This document shows, piece by piece, positions 31,900 through 45,930 of a DNA stretch of 64,000 nt. The stretch covers positions 36,616-100,615 of the forward strand of contig QNGE01000758.1 of NCBI GenBank assembly GCA_008508345.1. Direction: 5' to 3'. The translations under genes and the position numbers were made by a program. The notes beneath the pieces are model-generated. The model was not told the DNA's origin. It was given only the letters and a program-made list of their open reading frames with translations, and searched no databases. Position 1 is the first letter of the stretch. Every line of letters starts with the position of its first letter. This DNA comes from Paragonimus westermani. Lineage: Eukaryota; Platyhelminthes; Trematoda; Plagiorchiida; Troglotrematidae.

Positions 31900-34670
31900 A
31901 GGACGTAATAAAGTTCACATTACTTGAAAAACCGGTGATTCATCGGTGTGCTCTGTAGATACATCGGACTGTGTTTCATGTCGATGCGATACGCTGCAGT
32001 AGTGATATGGAGGTGGAGATGAAAGAGAGAAAAGTAGTGACATATCCTGGAGGGCATAAGGAAAATCGTACCCCGATTTAATACAAAGTAGGAAAATGGT
32101 TGTCTTAGCAAGTCCAGCTCTCTTCCGAATGCATTAACGCTCGAGGACTCAACGACCTTTGCGGACAGTTTGTTCCACGAGTTGCCTAGTCGAGCTGTGA
32201 AAAAGTTGAACGGAACAGCCAAACTTGGTCTTGTCCACTCTATTGTGAACTTATGAACTCGAAAACCTCGGTCATATCACATCGCAATCAAACTTGACGG
32301 AGGGCTCGTGCCAGCGTGGTGGGTAGTTTTGTACGCGCCGGATAGATCTCTTCTTACTCTCCATCGCCTCAGCGAGAATAGGTTTGGCGATCTTTGTCTG
32401 TCTTGGTAGTTTATTCCATTCATACTCACACCATACTTTTCCGAGGACAGCAGTGATCTTTTCGAGGCATGGTGACTAGGCTTGCGTATAATATTTTAAC
32501 TAGGGGCGTACGGTGACTGAATACAGGTAAATGAACACCGCTAGGACATGGGTTAGCGATAGCAGATTTTAGTCAACTTAATGTTTAACGCGTCTTTGTT
32601 GCAGCGGCAGTACACTGGACGGATGGAGTATACGTACCAGTGAGTTGGATACACAAGTCTCCCGTTTTCTGCTTTGTTGCCTGTCTATGTGTGTCCCTTT
32701 AATACCTGAACATCGACTAAGGAGTTGGACGTGATATAGCCTTCAAAGACGTTCACCGGAGAGTCGCACCTCGGTGTCCATCTGCCGACTTCCACGATGT
32801 CCTCCTGGAGGGCCTTCGATTACGACCCACTTCCAACCGGCTATATCATCTGCGGATAGGTAGCATGGGCTGACTCAGGTATTCGTCAGTTCATTAGTGT
32901 GCAACAGGGAGAGCGGAGTGGCCAGGTTTGAACACTGTGACACGCTACTTGACGAATAGCCTTCCCCCCGAAGATACTGTCACTCACACCCCACACGACC
33001 TGCCAGAGGGAAACTTCTGAATCCATCTACGGACTATACTGGATATTTCAGTTGCTGTTTGCTTACAACCCACCGGCCTGTAGTTGGCGAAATCCAAGAC
33101 CATCCGAAAGTCTAGACGGCATCTCTTCTTCCTTTCTCTATCCGTCTTCTCCATGACAGTGTCTAAAGTTTCATCAGATTGGTGGGGTGAAACCAACCAC
33201 TCAAAAAGCCGTATTGAGGAGCTCTGAAACATTTCTGCAGATCCTTTCTTGTAACGTGCGCTTAAAAGCTTGGATGATGGCGCTAGTCATGTACCTCACT
33301 ATCAAAAAGGTTGACACCAAGTCACCTATAAGCTAACGATACTCTAAGCAGTGTACGTGCACAGATGCCAGTCTTCTGTCAAACGGCCTAGGTTTCAGGC
33401 CCGGGACAGCACTTACGACATGACGTTGCGCAGTCTGCAGGCAAAACCCGTCCCTATGAAGGTATAGTGTCCAGATCATGACCTCATTCTCCAGATGCGG
33501 TCGAACGAGACTGTTATAAAGAAGCTAAGACAACGAGAAGTGAACTGACCGGAAGTACGCTTCAACAACGCCAAGGTGTTTTCAGCCCGGTTTACATTCA
33601 CCTCGAAGTTTGAAGAGCACGGGAGAGCGTGCAGAACAGCGGTACCCAAGTCCTCCTGTGCAAAATCTGTCTGGGGCGGGTGCCACTCAATGTAGCACAT
33701 GGTGTTCACAGAGCTACAACTAAAGATAAATTTACTTTTGCTAGCATTAGAGTCCAGTCAGTTCACTCGAGACCGGTCGGTTGGAATGTCAATACCCTAC
33801 TCTGGAATAAAAGAATCGTCAGCAGACAGGAATAACAGGAGGTGGTTGGAAGTTAACTGCTGAGAAATACCAAAACTAGAAGCGGATTGCTAAATGAACT
33901 TCAAGGCACTTCGTTGAGACTGGACCTGAAGGTAGAGAATGCACGCTTCACGCACACCTTGCACGGACGACCAACAAGATATCAACGAGACCACTGAGCA
34001 AGGTTGCCGTGTGTCCATATCAGAAAGGTGTGCAGAGTAAAAAAGCAAGATCTACGCGATCAAGCCTTTCCGCAAAGTTGGCGTCAATTCCATTGTCTTG
34101 ATCTACTGCACTGGTCAAGTGATCAGTGGCTAGCAGCAGAGTTATGACACATTAATGGTCTTCGGGAGAACCGTGTTGTACAGTGGAGGATTCACGAGAA
34201 GTGAGGTACTTATAGAGTAAGCGATATACAAGCAACTCCATACTTTTGAAGAAGCCCACCAACAAAGCGATTAGTCTCTAATCACTCGGACAATTACGCC
34301 CAACAACCCTGGAGGTGGGTGTGACACTCCCGAGGGTCCACCTGCTGAGCACTGTACCCTGGGATACAGATTGCGTAAACGGTAAGCTACGTGGGTCAGC
34401 AAGCTGTCCAGCTCCCTCACACGAGGCCTTGGGAAGCAAGCCATCGAAGCCAGGAGGGCAGTCCCTATGACACCTGTTTTTAACCAACGATGTCAAGAAA
34501 GAAGTATCCACGGCGCTATTGCCGCCGACTTCCGTGTCGATGAGAACCTGAGGAGCTGATGGCAACTGTGCAAAAATCCTGCTACAAAACACAATGAGGA
34601 TACCGATGGTTTTGTTGTCAGAGCTAGGGCCTGATGACCCTAGCAGCTGGGGAATCCTAGATATCTCCAC
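31900..34670 (-). mobile_element. CR1-like LINE, RT to C-terminus, degenerate
   Basis: The minus strand shows RT N-terminal sequence (QLADPRSLPFTQSVSQGTVL at 34430-34370), NHLTSAVDQ-like helix sequence near 34110, the palm box as SADDSFIPE near 33815, NVNRAENTLALLKRTSGQFT near 33595-33540, and GLKPRPFDRRLAS...IGDLVSTF near 33390-33310. The C-terminal TARLGNSWNKLSAKVVESSS (32200-32140) matches the typical end of CR1/jockey polyproteins. Frames change often, so it is inactive. It lies 5' of the helicase gene. Confidence 0.8.
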
Positions 34671-35399
34671 ACCAACTTAGTCCACAAACCGTAGAGGGCT
34701 ACTTGAGTCAGCAAAATGGTGCTCCGTAAGACGTTGTTATGATGAAAATCGTCTTGCCGAATTTACAGTATGCTCCGGTTTCTCAAAGCAGCGTATACTT
34801 TTTAACCAAAATCAGATTCTGTTAATCGACAGCACGCATAATCACGCCGCTTCCTCAGAATGATTTAGAGAACATGAGATCGTATTTGGCTTGAAGACAT
34901 TTCCTACTCGATGCATGGTGGTGTGGATTCACCAACAGCTAGGAAAAAACAGTCATAGGCTTCTCACAAACATCACCAACGAAGTGAAGGACGGTGAAGT
35001 CCAATCATGACTGGGTTGTCAAGTAGCCATATAGTCTCCCCACATTCGTTTCACGAGTGTACCTGCTACTACCATTCGTTGAGCGGATCAGGTTGGTGTT
35101 GCGATTAAACGCGAACACGCTTACGGCATGGTTCCTTAGTCAGTGTGGTGCCGTGGTTTCAAGGCTACCAGCTGTCAGCTCCTCTTTGGAGAATATGTAG
35201 CGCACCTGTGACATATTATGACCAGTACAACTAAACAACTAAGAGAATATGACTCAATCGATCTGTAATTCATGAAGTCTTCACGGGAAGAAAATGATTC
35301 AATTTTGGTCAAAAGACAAACAGAAATGGGGATTTACAATGCTCAAGTTCTGTATTACTTTGGCATGGGTCGGCGTGAAATTTAAACACTCCGTTGCGC

Positions 35400-38300
35400 A
35401 CTCACGTGGCCACGAGATCGCTTATTATTGTGAATATAGAGCAGTTCCCGCGTAAGTTTGCGGAGCGTCTGAAAGTTTGACTTGGTATCCAACAGGCGAT
35501 TAATGCAAAGGTTTGAGGCAGGGGGTCCGCGGTTCCTGCAGTCCGTCGGCTTTCCTTCTTTGGTGCCAGGCTGGAGTTTGTTGATCCGGAAAATCGGGGA
35601 ATTATAGTAGTTATCAAGATGATTGTAAAATGACCTGTCTGTTTTGGGTAACTTAAAACTGAGCATCGTTTTGGAACGATGTGAAGAGGTGCTGCTAACA
35701 TCCTTAGAAAGTAGGTTGTTTTACTGGTCAATAACCCTATGAGGAAAGAGCGGTTGCTTAAATAATTTTCGGGGACGGAGCTTGAAAAGCTTCATGGCAT
35801 GTCTTCGTCGGTTTTCATCATTCCTTATCCTAAGAAGGAAGTGCGCAAGAATTAGTACAGTGCGGAGTCGCCGGGAATCACGTGGATACAGATCAAGCAA
35901 CTCAATTCGAGATTAATACGCGATATTCTTGAGCACGTGAATATTTTGATAGCTGCCTGTTGGACACGTTCAATGGTGGGTATCCTTATTCAAACCGGTA
36001 TACTTGACTTGCTTGACGTACTCAAACAGTGGTCTCACAAACACCCCGTGAATTCCATGAAAAGCTTCTTGTCCTAAGGTTAGCAATTCCTTTTTTGCCG
36101 CCATCTCCTCGTGATATCCGGGGGATGGGTTAGATGACATCCAGGTTGTAGGACCTTTCCTCAGATCAATCTTTACGGCGTCCACTATGTTGGACCAAGA
36201 AGACTGCCAGATTCGCATCGAGCGACGTGTGTGGGCACTTATTGTCACCTACCATCACTCAGTGTGAGGCTCAGACCATCTTATCAGCGCTTAATCGCGT
36301 GAAGATCAGTCTGTAGTGCATTGGGACCTGTAGCATTCAGATTTCTAGTTCATTGACGTATAAAACAACGGTTTCGAAAACACTGTCCGGAAGAACATTG
36401 ATGTATGCATGGATGAAAGTGAAACCCAGCACTAATACATGGGAAAACCCCGCAGAAATCGGGGAGTGAGACGAAAGATCTGATCCGGTTTAAACTCGAC
36501 ATTTTTCACAATTCCAACGAAACGCGATACAGCAGAGAATCTCTCGTTGAATATCGCATGGTTTTAGTTTCCGCCTAAGGAGTGCGTGACACAGTCAAAA
36601 GCCTTGACGAAATTAAGGAAGATAGCATCAAAGATTGACCACCGCTTGTTGTTTTCAACAGACTGTCCGTGAAGACTTGCATTTTTGCGATGCATTGCCG
36701 ATTAGAGAGGAAGCCATGCTGAGTAGTGGAAGAAAGAGTGGTCGATGAGTGATTGATGACGCGAGGACAGAGTGCTAGTAGATCCGGCTAGCTGATAACT
36801 TTCTGGGGATTGCCAGTCAACCCCATCAAACAAGGATGTGACTGTAGCTTCTTTCTATGAACTAAAAAGAGTGCCAGTCCGGGGTTTCTGTTAAGACATC
36901 ATGAAAAGATTCTGCCAGACTGACAGCTGTTTTTCTTTGATAATCTTGAGAGGGATCTTCTTCGGATGCACCGCTCTGTGTGAGCTGAGTTCGTATGATA
37001 GGTCTTCAACACATGGCAAGTGGACTCAACAACAAGAGGTGGCTACCGAGCGATCTTCAATGGTAAAACAGGGTGCCTGTTTGGCAACGTTATAGTCTGC
37101 TGATCAGTGTTCCACATATAACTGGGACACATCTACCGAGCCCGGAAGATCTCCCTTTCGGGCAATCACAGTTAAAGAACTGAAATCTTATTTCTTTCCA
37201 GTCAGCGTGTATGCTTAAACAGGACTTTTTCGTTTGTGCAGGCCAGCATACAATTTCACGGGCACAACTTCAAACCCAAGATTTACTGAGGACCCATCCC
37301 AATCGACGTCCCGGTCCCTGACCAGTAAGATCCGGATACTGGCCAAAGTAAGTCTTCTTCCAAAGCAGTGTTTCGTTAAATGTTCACGGGTGCGAATGAA
37401 AATGAAAACGACACTCAAGTCAGAATGACTCCAAAAAGAAGCCAAAATCACAGCACAAACTGGCAGAAAATAAGAACCGGGTTTTCCCGATAAATGCTCA
37501 GCTAGCGCTGGGATACATCTAGGCTCAAGGCCTCCATGATCTTCGGAGGCAGTTCATTTCATCAACTGGGTCCCATATTGTTGATCAACTCAAGGTGATC
37601 AAATGATCTTCAGGTCATGTCAATGGATTTGTGGCGATTGCCAGGGAGTGTCCCGTTTCTTTCACTTGTAAGTGCGACGGATCCCACTGTACCGTAACAA
37701 ATGCAGAATGCGAAGCTCCATTCCATTTCATAGGAACACCATCCTGTGTGACTATGGTCAGGAGAATTACCGACTAATTTGACAAACTTATCAGACCGGC
37801 ATGTTAGGTCACTGAGGCCGCTGGTATTACTCTACATCTTCCAGATTTCAGATATCTGGTCATTAGTTGGGATTCTTGGAAGTGAAAGGGAGAAAAATTC
37901 TGTGAAGTACTGAAAAGTACACGGCGGTACAGAGATAAAAAAGTAGAATTCACGGAGGCCAAAAACAGAGGGGAAGAATACAGGAACAATCCGTTTGCCA
38001 AGAGCTCAGAATACCTCGGGAGAAAACCGAGGACCAGTTTAGTGCTCGACGCACCGAGTCGCTTCTTCCTCACGTGAGAACTTATCAGACGTGAAAAAAA
38101 GCCGTCAAGGAGACAGACCAGATCTTTATCTGACAAAATGTACAAGCGGTCTCTGATAGCTCTATGAACGGCACTGGCATGCGAATTAGCTAGGGTGGCT
38201 AGAGGCCGGCCGTACACAATCCGAAAGAGCGTGATACGTGTGTGTTCGGGTTCGCGTCGCAGTCACATGACATGCAGACAAACAATCGGGCAGGATACCT
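35400..38300 (-). mobile_element. CR1-like LINE, endonuclease to C-terminus, degenerate
   Basis: The minus strand shows the endonuclease end (LLVRDRDVDWDGSSVNLGFE, 37330-37270, standing for the GDFN-x-P-x-DW motif), RT (KAFDCVTHS near 36600, YINVLPDSVFETVVLYVNEL near 36410-36350), VRPLFEYVKQVKY near 36020-35985 and the C-terminal PHRVIDQ-NNLLSKDVSSTS near 35750-35690. The catalytic YADD reads YVNE. The 5' limit near 38300 is a guess; the 137-codon frame 37804-38217 is not matched to anything. Confidence 0.7.
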
Positions 38301-38599
38301 TATACAACCTTTCATAATAGCCCAGGTACAACATGCAGCTGAGTTTCGGAAGTATTTTATACATCCTACTGCTGGCAAGCCAGTGATGTCTCCAGGTCGC
38401 TACACCAGAGTTCACCAAGTCTGTGCTCTACATCGTTCGTCTTTGTGACTAGAACTACGTCCGTTGGCAACCTGTCCTAATCACCACTGCTCCACAAGAG
38501 AAGTGGGTCCGAATTATTCTGCTGGCGCACGGTTTTGCGAGTTTCCCGTCATGCCCCTGAAGTGTTGCGTTGCAGCTGCGGGTGGGCGGTTGCTCGTCA

Positions 38600-40840
38600 G
38601 TATCAGTCAAACCCTTCAGCGATTTGAGGTTTCAATATAGTCCCCTTGTTTGCATTGTCTCTATGGCGTAAATAAAACCAAATATCCGAGAGTTCCTTGA
38701 TAATCTATACCCTTAGGTTCTACAACCAGTCTTGTAAATTGGTGGTGTTCTCTCTCAAGCACTTTCGTATTCCTAACAAGATATGGGCTACGGGCTTTCA
38801 TGTGGTATTCAGGATAGAGTCACACAGAAGCCTCGAACAAAGACACTAAGACCTCTGACTTCCAAGAAGCCACTGCTTTCCTAAGCACAAACAGTGCTCT
38901 GTCAGCCCCTCGGATAGCGGCTGTAGCCTAGGTAAAAGATTTGAAGCTTACCTCCAACAGTGTCGATATTTCTCTCATCCCCTTGTTCGCCGGAGCGCCG
39001 CTGGATTTCCCGGTCCTTCCATGCATCCAAGGGGAAACCCTTACTCCGCTACTAACACTTGTTCGTATTTGTTCACATTCAGTGGTATTTTCCACACAAA
39101 TGTCTACTAGCTCAACGCCGTCTGCAAACACATCAGATTTACTAGACAGACGGAACGTTAAGCCGTTTATATAAAACAGAAACAGTGAGATCCCTGAAAC
39201 AGGCGCTCATGCTACTCCACTTCTTACAGTCTCTGAACATGACCGGATATCTTTGATCCAAGAAGTAAGTCCTCATTAATTTTAGAATCCCTGGGGGTAG
39301 AAGGAACGCCTCAGGCTTCTTAAGTGAACGCCTGCTGTTAAGCCGTTTTAACCTCCTCTTCTTATCCAATCTTTTGGCGATCTCATCAACAAACGACAGA
39401 AAACTCGTTGAATAGCATCGCTTCCCCACGACTTCTTACTGTTGGGTTGTCAATGGCTAGTGTTTGGTGACGTTTTCGGCAGTCTTGTCACCGGCATTCT
39501 CTTCACTACCTTAAATAAAACAGGCGCTAGACTAATAGGTCCAGAGTCCATCGGCCTCTCCCCGCTGCCTCTCTTGCGTGTAGGATTAACCTCAGCTGCC
39601 CTCCAAACATCTGGTAACTCAGCACTTAACAATGACATGGTGAACAAACTAACTAGAGCACCTGCTAGAACGTCAGCTACTGTCTTTAGTAACGCCGGAT
39701 GTGCACCATCCGGCTCTGTACACTTTCGAGTGCCCAACTTCATTAACTCTCCTCCCACCTCCCTCATGGTAGTAACCATATCCAGCATTGCGAACAGGTC
39801 TGCATTGGCAGGTGGTCGCGAGGCGTGTCCACTGTTTTTCTGTACACTTATTCAATAGGCGGAAGAATAACATCTTTCTCTTTGTCCATGGCAGTATTTG
39901 CATCCCCCACTTTTAACACAGCCGACTGAAGCCTGAGTGAGGCCTCAGACTGGACTTAGTTACAGAGCACCATAAGTTTCAACTTCGTCCGCTTTGCTAA
40001 CTTTTATTTACCGTCCAATCCACATTCCTTCCGGATGCAAGTGGCTGATCGCTTGGTCCCCCTCTACTCTCAGCAACGGCGGTGTCCATCAAGTAGCTGA
40101 AACTCCTTCCAGACAGCTGGCTTCTCGGCTCGGGCCTTGTTCTCACTTTTTGTTCATTACGGAAGCGTTTCCCCCGTCGTTGTGGTTCAAGCATCGGTGC
40201 ACATACACCAACCAGCTTCCGAAGATAACTTCTCATTGAGAGTTAGGATCTTTCTCGATCAATCACCGCTGCCCCAGACCACCAACGCATGAGGCATGCC
40301 CTGTGTCCCAGATAGATGCCTCATTTTACAGTACAGCCTTGCCACTTATCCGGAGGCTCTCAACAACCGCGAATTCACTAAAAGGATTTTTCCCAGAGAA
40401 GCTCTGCTTCCAAACTAGTCAGAATTTTGAGGTCTGATCATAACTGTGACCAGTCTCCAGTACCCGCATACTGCGCTAGGTTGTGTTGAATTGAAGATCT
40501 CGCACGCAAAAACGTCAGCAACCCATCCCCAGGTGAACTGTTGCGTTCAAATCATGTCATCCAGTCTATCTAAAGGGGAGTTGAGATCAACAAGGAATAG
40601 AATGTCAGCGTTTTTGGTTCTAAATTGGTAAAAACTTCATCAATTGACATCCCCTCCTGCTGTTATCAGACGACAGTGATATATGTTTTCCACCTGAACA
40701 GTCTTCCATAGTGCACTTACAGGACTGACTATTACCTGAACGTTGGCAAAGTTAGTTCTCCAGTTAACTTTTGTTCGGATTGATCTGCCAATAACGATAA
40801 GCTGTTAGTCTTTCATGCTGCTGACCAGCGTCATGAACAA
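38600..40840 (-). mobile_element. CR1-like LINE, endonuclease end and RT, degenerate
   Basis: The minus strand shows LIVIGRSIRTKVNWRTNFAN (near 40800-40745, an endonuclease motif GDFN...VNW), then RT: TEPDGAHPALLKTVADVLAG (near 39715-39655), LPDVWRAAEVNPT, ISLAPVLFKVVKRM, a diverged helix with FVDEIAKRLD near 39390, the palm FADGVELVDI at 39128 and RALFVLRKAVASWKSE near 38900-38850. Frames change and FADG replaces FADD. It is the third member of a run of minus-strand LINEs. Confidence 0.75.
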
Positions 40841-43800
40841 AGTAACTTGGGGCACGGTAGCCGGGTGAATATACCCCTGGCTCCCACCAAGTCTGGGGTA
40901 CTACTGTAGATTCATAGCATTCAGTTCAGATGGAAATCCTCCTCATACTTCCAGCGCATTTACAGACTGCCCGCAAATTACTCCCTCCTCGTTGTTTCGG
41001 GTCCTTGAAGTGTTCGCGAGAGGAGGGGTGTCCGCACTCAGGCCTTGTGTCCTACTGCCGTTCCATTTTTTAAACCGCCTACTTCTGCGCAGAATTAGAC
41101 CAATCTGGCCGTAACCGCCGGATGTTGTGAACCAATGAGTAATGATTCCGACATCTTTGAAACCACGTTAACCACAACAGAATGAAAACGTGACACTGCC
41201 AGACTGTCATTTGTCATACCTACCTTCAGTGCTCTGTGCGTCTTGAGCTGGCTTGACGATAACCTACCAATTTACAAGGGTAGCGAACCTGCGTGGCTGC
41301 CCTGTTTTCACTAATATTTTCAGCCCAACGGCCACCCGCTTGGGACTCAGTAGGACCAACCGACTGGATCCGGGTACCTTTGGCCCCTGGCCTCAACCCA
41401 GTGTCTCAAGTGGGAAGAGTGGCTGGAACTGAGCTTTTCAACCTGTTATTGGTATTTGCTTTATTACGCCTGAGCGGTGATACACCCTGTCTCTATCGAA
41501 TGTCCAATGAGTCTTCTGACGCCCATTAGACACCGAAAAGCCAACCAAGTGAATCTGGCGCTTCTGATTTCCAGCCTCAAACCTGCATGTTGATCTCTAA
41601 AAAGCCAACCGCGTTACAGTTTATGTGGCTCGACCAGCAAGTTACCGTTTCACCGGTCCACAATTTTGGCCGGAAGTCCGGGTACGCGTGACTTTAAACG
41701 TTGTCATAGTAAAGGGAGGATCGTTATCCGTTGTTCAGAGACAGCATCCGAATACACGGATCCCGAGTGAATCGCAGAGTTTCCCACGCTTCCTTGTTAT
41801 CTGCATAGAAAACAAATGAAAAATCGCTGCTGGTTGCCAGACGGTAGTTTACTGACATCGAAACTGCAGTGGGTTCAGTACGAAGCCTTGCGGGGCACCA
41901 GTCGCTGAGAAAAACAGCGCTGAATGTTACTCACCGGCAAAATCAGTGTGTTCCTTTCGTCAAAAACGTACCATACGTGTCATAAGCGTATCTGATTCTT
42001 CAGACCCGGCAATTCACATTCTGTGGGAAACTCTTGATTCCTCCTATGGAACGATGAAGGAATGTCTAGGAACGGAGCCTTCACCGGGAACTCGCCTACG
42101 TCTACTCTAGTAGGCCCACCCATGATCAACAAGTTGGTAGTGCACGCCCATCTGCTTCTAAAGCTGTGCATATATTGGTGCTACTGGGCATCTCTGTCTA
42201 ATTCCCTCCACAAACGATTACAAAGAGGACTCCATAACTTTGGATGCGCTTGGTGATAGAGATACACAGAAGAAGTTGTCGGCTTATGCTGGTTATCACC
42301 TTTAAGGACTGCCGAGATAACGCCATGATTTAACCGTAATGAAAGTTGGCCAGCGGTGTAAGGACGCTAAACTAGATGGAACAGCAATTCCACGCGTACA
42401 TCTACACACTGTCCTTCATGACACTGGCATTCCCCTCAGACCTGGTGGCTCATAATCCCCCAAACAATGTAAGCCCGTAAGCGGACCTTCATAATCCAAA
42501 CTGTTGATCTCAACCACGTGCAGGAATTTCTCCTAAACGTTGCTACTAACTACCGTCACAGACCGAGCGCACGGGATCTCTGGAGTTCCAGTTGACGTCC
42601 TTGCTGCCTAAACCAGTAGCGCCGTGGTTAATTGGAGATGTCGTATGACTAAATTACTCTCAGTACAATCGAGGAACGCCTGTGCCATCCTAAGTCGGCG
42701 ATTTTGGCGACCAAAATTCACGATGGGTACGCACTCATTCCGAACGCTTTTTTACGCCTTGTAAGAGGCCTCTGATCCAACGAAAAAGAGTTTCCTTGCA
42801 AAGATTAATTTCCCTACGTGGAAATATTAGCGGTAGGCTTCGTTTACCGTTTTCTGTAGACTGTATAAGATGAGTAAAACAGGACGTTCGCAACAGCGTC
42901 TTCAGGGAAACATCATTGGACACTTTAAATTCAGGTCTCCAGGGATAGAATGACGGATGATTAACGCTGATAAGCACTAACAAATTGCAAGGGTGATTTT
43001 CTGAAATTCCACCCATCCTGGACGAATAATATTACTTCAAAGATAGGTAGACGAGAGATCGCTGCAAAATTACGCGCATCAATGGAAGCACTATGTTCAT
43101 CGGGCTACACATGTAGAGTTGATTGATCAGTTCGACATCCAGTAGGAAGAGTTTTTGCCCCTGCTATCTCGTGTGCTGGGTTACATTCTCAGTGAGGCGA
43201 ACTTAGAACGCGAAGTTTTCAAATTCCGTATCTTCACTGTCAAGCAGAGTAATCAGTATTGGAATATTTAGGGGCAATTGTAGACGGAACCCCATCGCTA
43301 ACTTTCGTCGTTCATCCCAGTCCACCATGTATTTTACTGCCTCAGTCCGCAGCTGTAGCGAAGGTTCTACAGATAGTTCTAGTCGTAAGGCTTGTGACGT
43401 GCGTGATGCTGGTGATCGGTAACAACGACAAATCAAATCTCGGTACAGTGGTGTCCGATGTCATTGGGGTGCACAGAATTGAGCTGACGTTAGTGGCAAC
43501 CACACCGCCTTCGCATGATGTGTGGTCGCCTTGTGACATGGAAAATCAGAAGATATCTGCTTCCCGGTTAGGCATGTCTTTAACGAAAACAGGTTCCTAT
43601 TAACTCTACCTTTTGGGGTGACTAAGAACGCGCTAGCTGACTTAGGTTTTGAGTTTAAGTACTCACGGACGGTACGCCAGTGAACATGTATCACCAGCTA
43701 GACATGCTTACGTTCACTTTCTGTTCCGTAAGGTCCATCGAGTCAGTGTTCCTTGTGGACGTATTACAAATCTGGCAACAAATAAGTACTTGCAAGAAAA

Positions 43801-44449
43801 TTTCCACTTTACTTGAAACGACAGATTGAATGTAGATACTCTGACTTGAGCCCAACATATGAACGTCGGCCGCCGTGAGAAGCTGATATTCTTTGTCAAT
43901 CATTATGTTGGTCAGCTACTTAATGTGTGCCGCGCGAAATGGTATGAGCTTCATTCATGTGCGAATGGCTGCATTGTCTGGTTTAGTCCAGCTTGGATAG
44001 AGTTATAATTCAGAAGTAAATGAGCCTTTTGTTTTGCACGGCTGCCAACCAATCCCTATTAATTGGCACAACTCTCGGTGAACCTGGCACAGGAATGGGC
44101 CCTAGATAGACAAGCCTCTAAGGGCACTCAGTAACTCAAGGCGCTCATTCCTGTGCACTCGGACTTGGATTCCAACGATCGCGTTTTCAGTGTGAAGCTT
44201 CTGAGTATGTCACCTGTTGGTACCGTGTAGCTCGGCACTCCACGTACAGTTGGGCTGAGGGTACCATCATTTATGAGTATTTTTCCGCCAGTGGCTAGTT
44301 CCTTGACTTGCTACTCTGACACTCCACTGGGAGCCCGGGTTGGCTCCTTTTTGTTTGCCACCCGATTTTGGAGGTGAGGGCGCAGTTGGGAACACGTGTA
44401 CAGGTATGTTCCTAAGCCACGTCGCTGTTGATGCAGATGATTAACGCTC
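40841..44449. other. No gene recognised
   Basis: The region has only short frames on both strands: 41293-41529 plus, 42735-43016 minus, 43259-43603 plus and 43461-43694 minus are the longest. By position it could include the lost endonuclease of the plus-strand LINE at 44450, but I find no GDFN-like motif. Confidence 0.4.
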
Positions 44450-45930
44450 TCAGTTAGCTACCATCAGGACTTCTTATCTACCCGGTCCTGATGGCATTCA
44501 CCCTGTTGCTCTCAAGCACTGAGGAGAAGACATTCTTCTATTTTTGCCTAATGGTTATACACTTTCTTCAACATCAAGTTTCTTGCTTTTGCAGTGAAAA
44601 AATTCTATAATTAGTCCTCGATACAAGGGCGGCTCGCGAAAAGTCGTCATCAATTATCGTCACATCAACCACACTTCAATTTGTTCAAGGGTGTTGGAAA
44701 GGATAATAAACTGTCGCATGGTTGAATTCTCACTATTACAAAACTGTATAAACCAGTCCCGCCGAAGGTTTCTCGGCAAACGTTCTTGTATAACGTGCCA
44801 GCTAGAATTTCTCATACATCTTTCAAAAGCTGCCGACACAGGAGATGCGATTATCATTATCCTGTTGAATATGGAGCAGGCTTCTGATCGTGTTCCTCAT
44901 GAGCCTCTTCTGATCATAATGACATTTTTGATGTGCGTGATCCATTGCTCAGCCGGTTTGGCTCCTGACTTGAGGACCGCACACAGATAGCGAGAGTAGG
45001 AGGCAAAATCTCAACGCTCGAACCACTCACCTGTAGGGTGGTACAGGGAAGTGCTTTAGAACCGTAACTCTTTCTTATATACATAAACGATAGGTGTGAA
45101 GTTATCAAGCGCGGCAAATTATTCCCATTCACTGATGATATCAAACCTACCTACATCTCCCTCCTGGCAGTCTCAGTCCAAGTTTAAAAAATATACGGAA
45201 GGACTTCATGTCGTTATAGACTTGGTGCCAAAGTTGGTTGGTGAAATTTTCAGCCAATAAATCCGCCATTGTTGCGCACGGCTGTTATGTAACATAGGGC
45301 AAGATTAAACCGGAGGACTAAAGCTTATCAACTGCCAAGTCAGTACTCGACCTGGGCGTACGGTACTCAAACTCATACAACGTTGCGTAGCATTCGCCCT
45401 TCCTAGCAGCTAAAGACAGACGGACCGTAAACTACACTAAACATCCGTTCTTTCTTCGTGCTGCTCAAATACATCTTCATAATCTATGTATGAGAACCCG
45501 CTTTAAGCACTGCACGTTCATATTCAGCCACCTGCGCATGTGTGGTAGGCTAACTCCAGAAAGCCTCCGACGTGCAGTTACGAAAGGTTTAGTGGGCTAT
45601 TCATCTTCTCCGAGCTACGGAGAACGCTGTCAAACGCTTGCGGCCGATGCTCTTTGGCTACGGTGACTCAAGCTCACACTTGCGCTCATGTACAATCCAG
45701 TTTGTGGTGAGAAATTCACCGTCAGATTCGCGATTTGTCTACAACATAGGTCCTAGTATAACCGCAGGAACAAGAAACTCTCTTTAGCGGCTCTTAAATC
45801 CCGGAAAACGCAGCGTTCATATTATTTTCCTATTAGAATAATAATATATTTGGAACAAACTCCCGCAAGTAGTTAGATCCAGTAAGAATATACATAAATT
45901 CAAACGAAGCTCAGAAACTTCCCTAACCAT
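44450..45930 (+). mobile_element. CR1-like LINE, RT and C-terminus, degenerate
   Basis: The plus strand encodes PGPDGIHPVALKH (near 44483-44520), ICSRVLERIINCRMVEFSLL (44675-44735), a diverged helix (SCITCQLEFLIHLSKAADTG), LLNMEQASDRVPHEPLLIIM for the KAFDRVPH motif (44860-44920), then eroded palm sequence (FLYT-TIG, near 45070) and a C-terminal block with YFPIRIII near 45820. It belongs to a different CR1 subfamily from the three minus-strand copies, since its motif wording differs. Stops and frame changes make it inactive. Confidence 0.78.
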
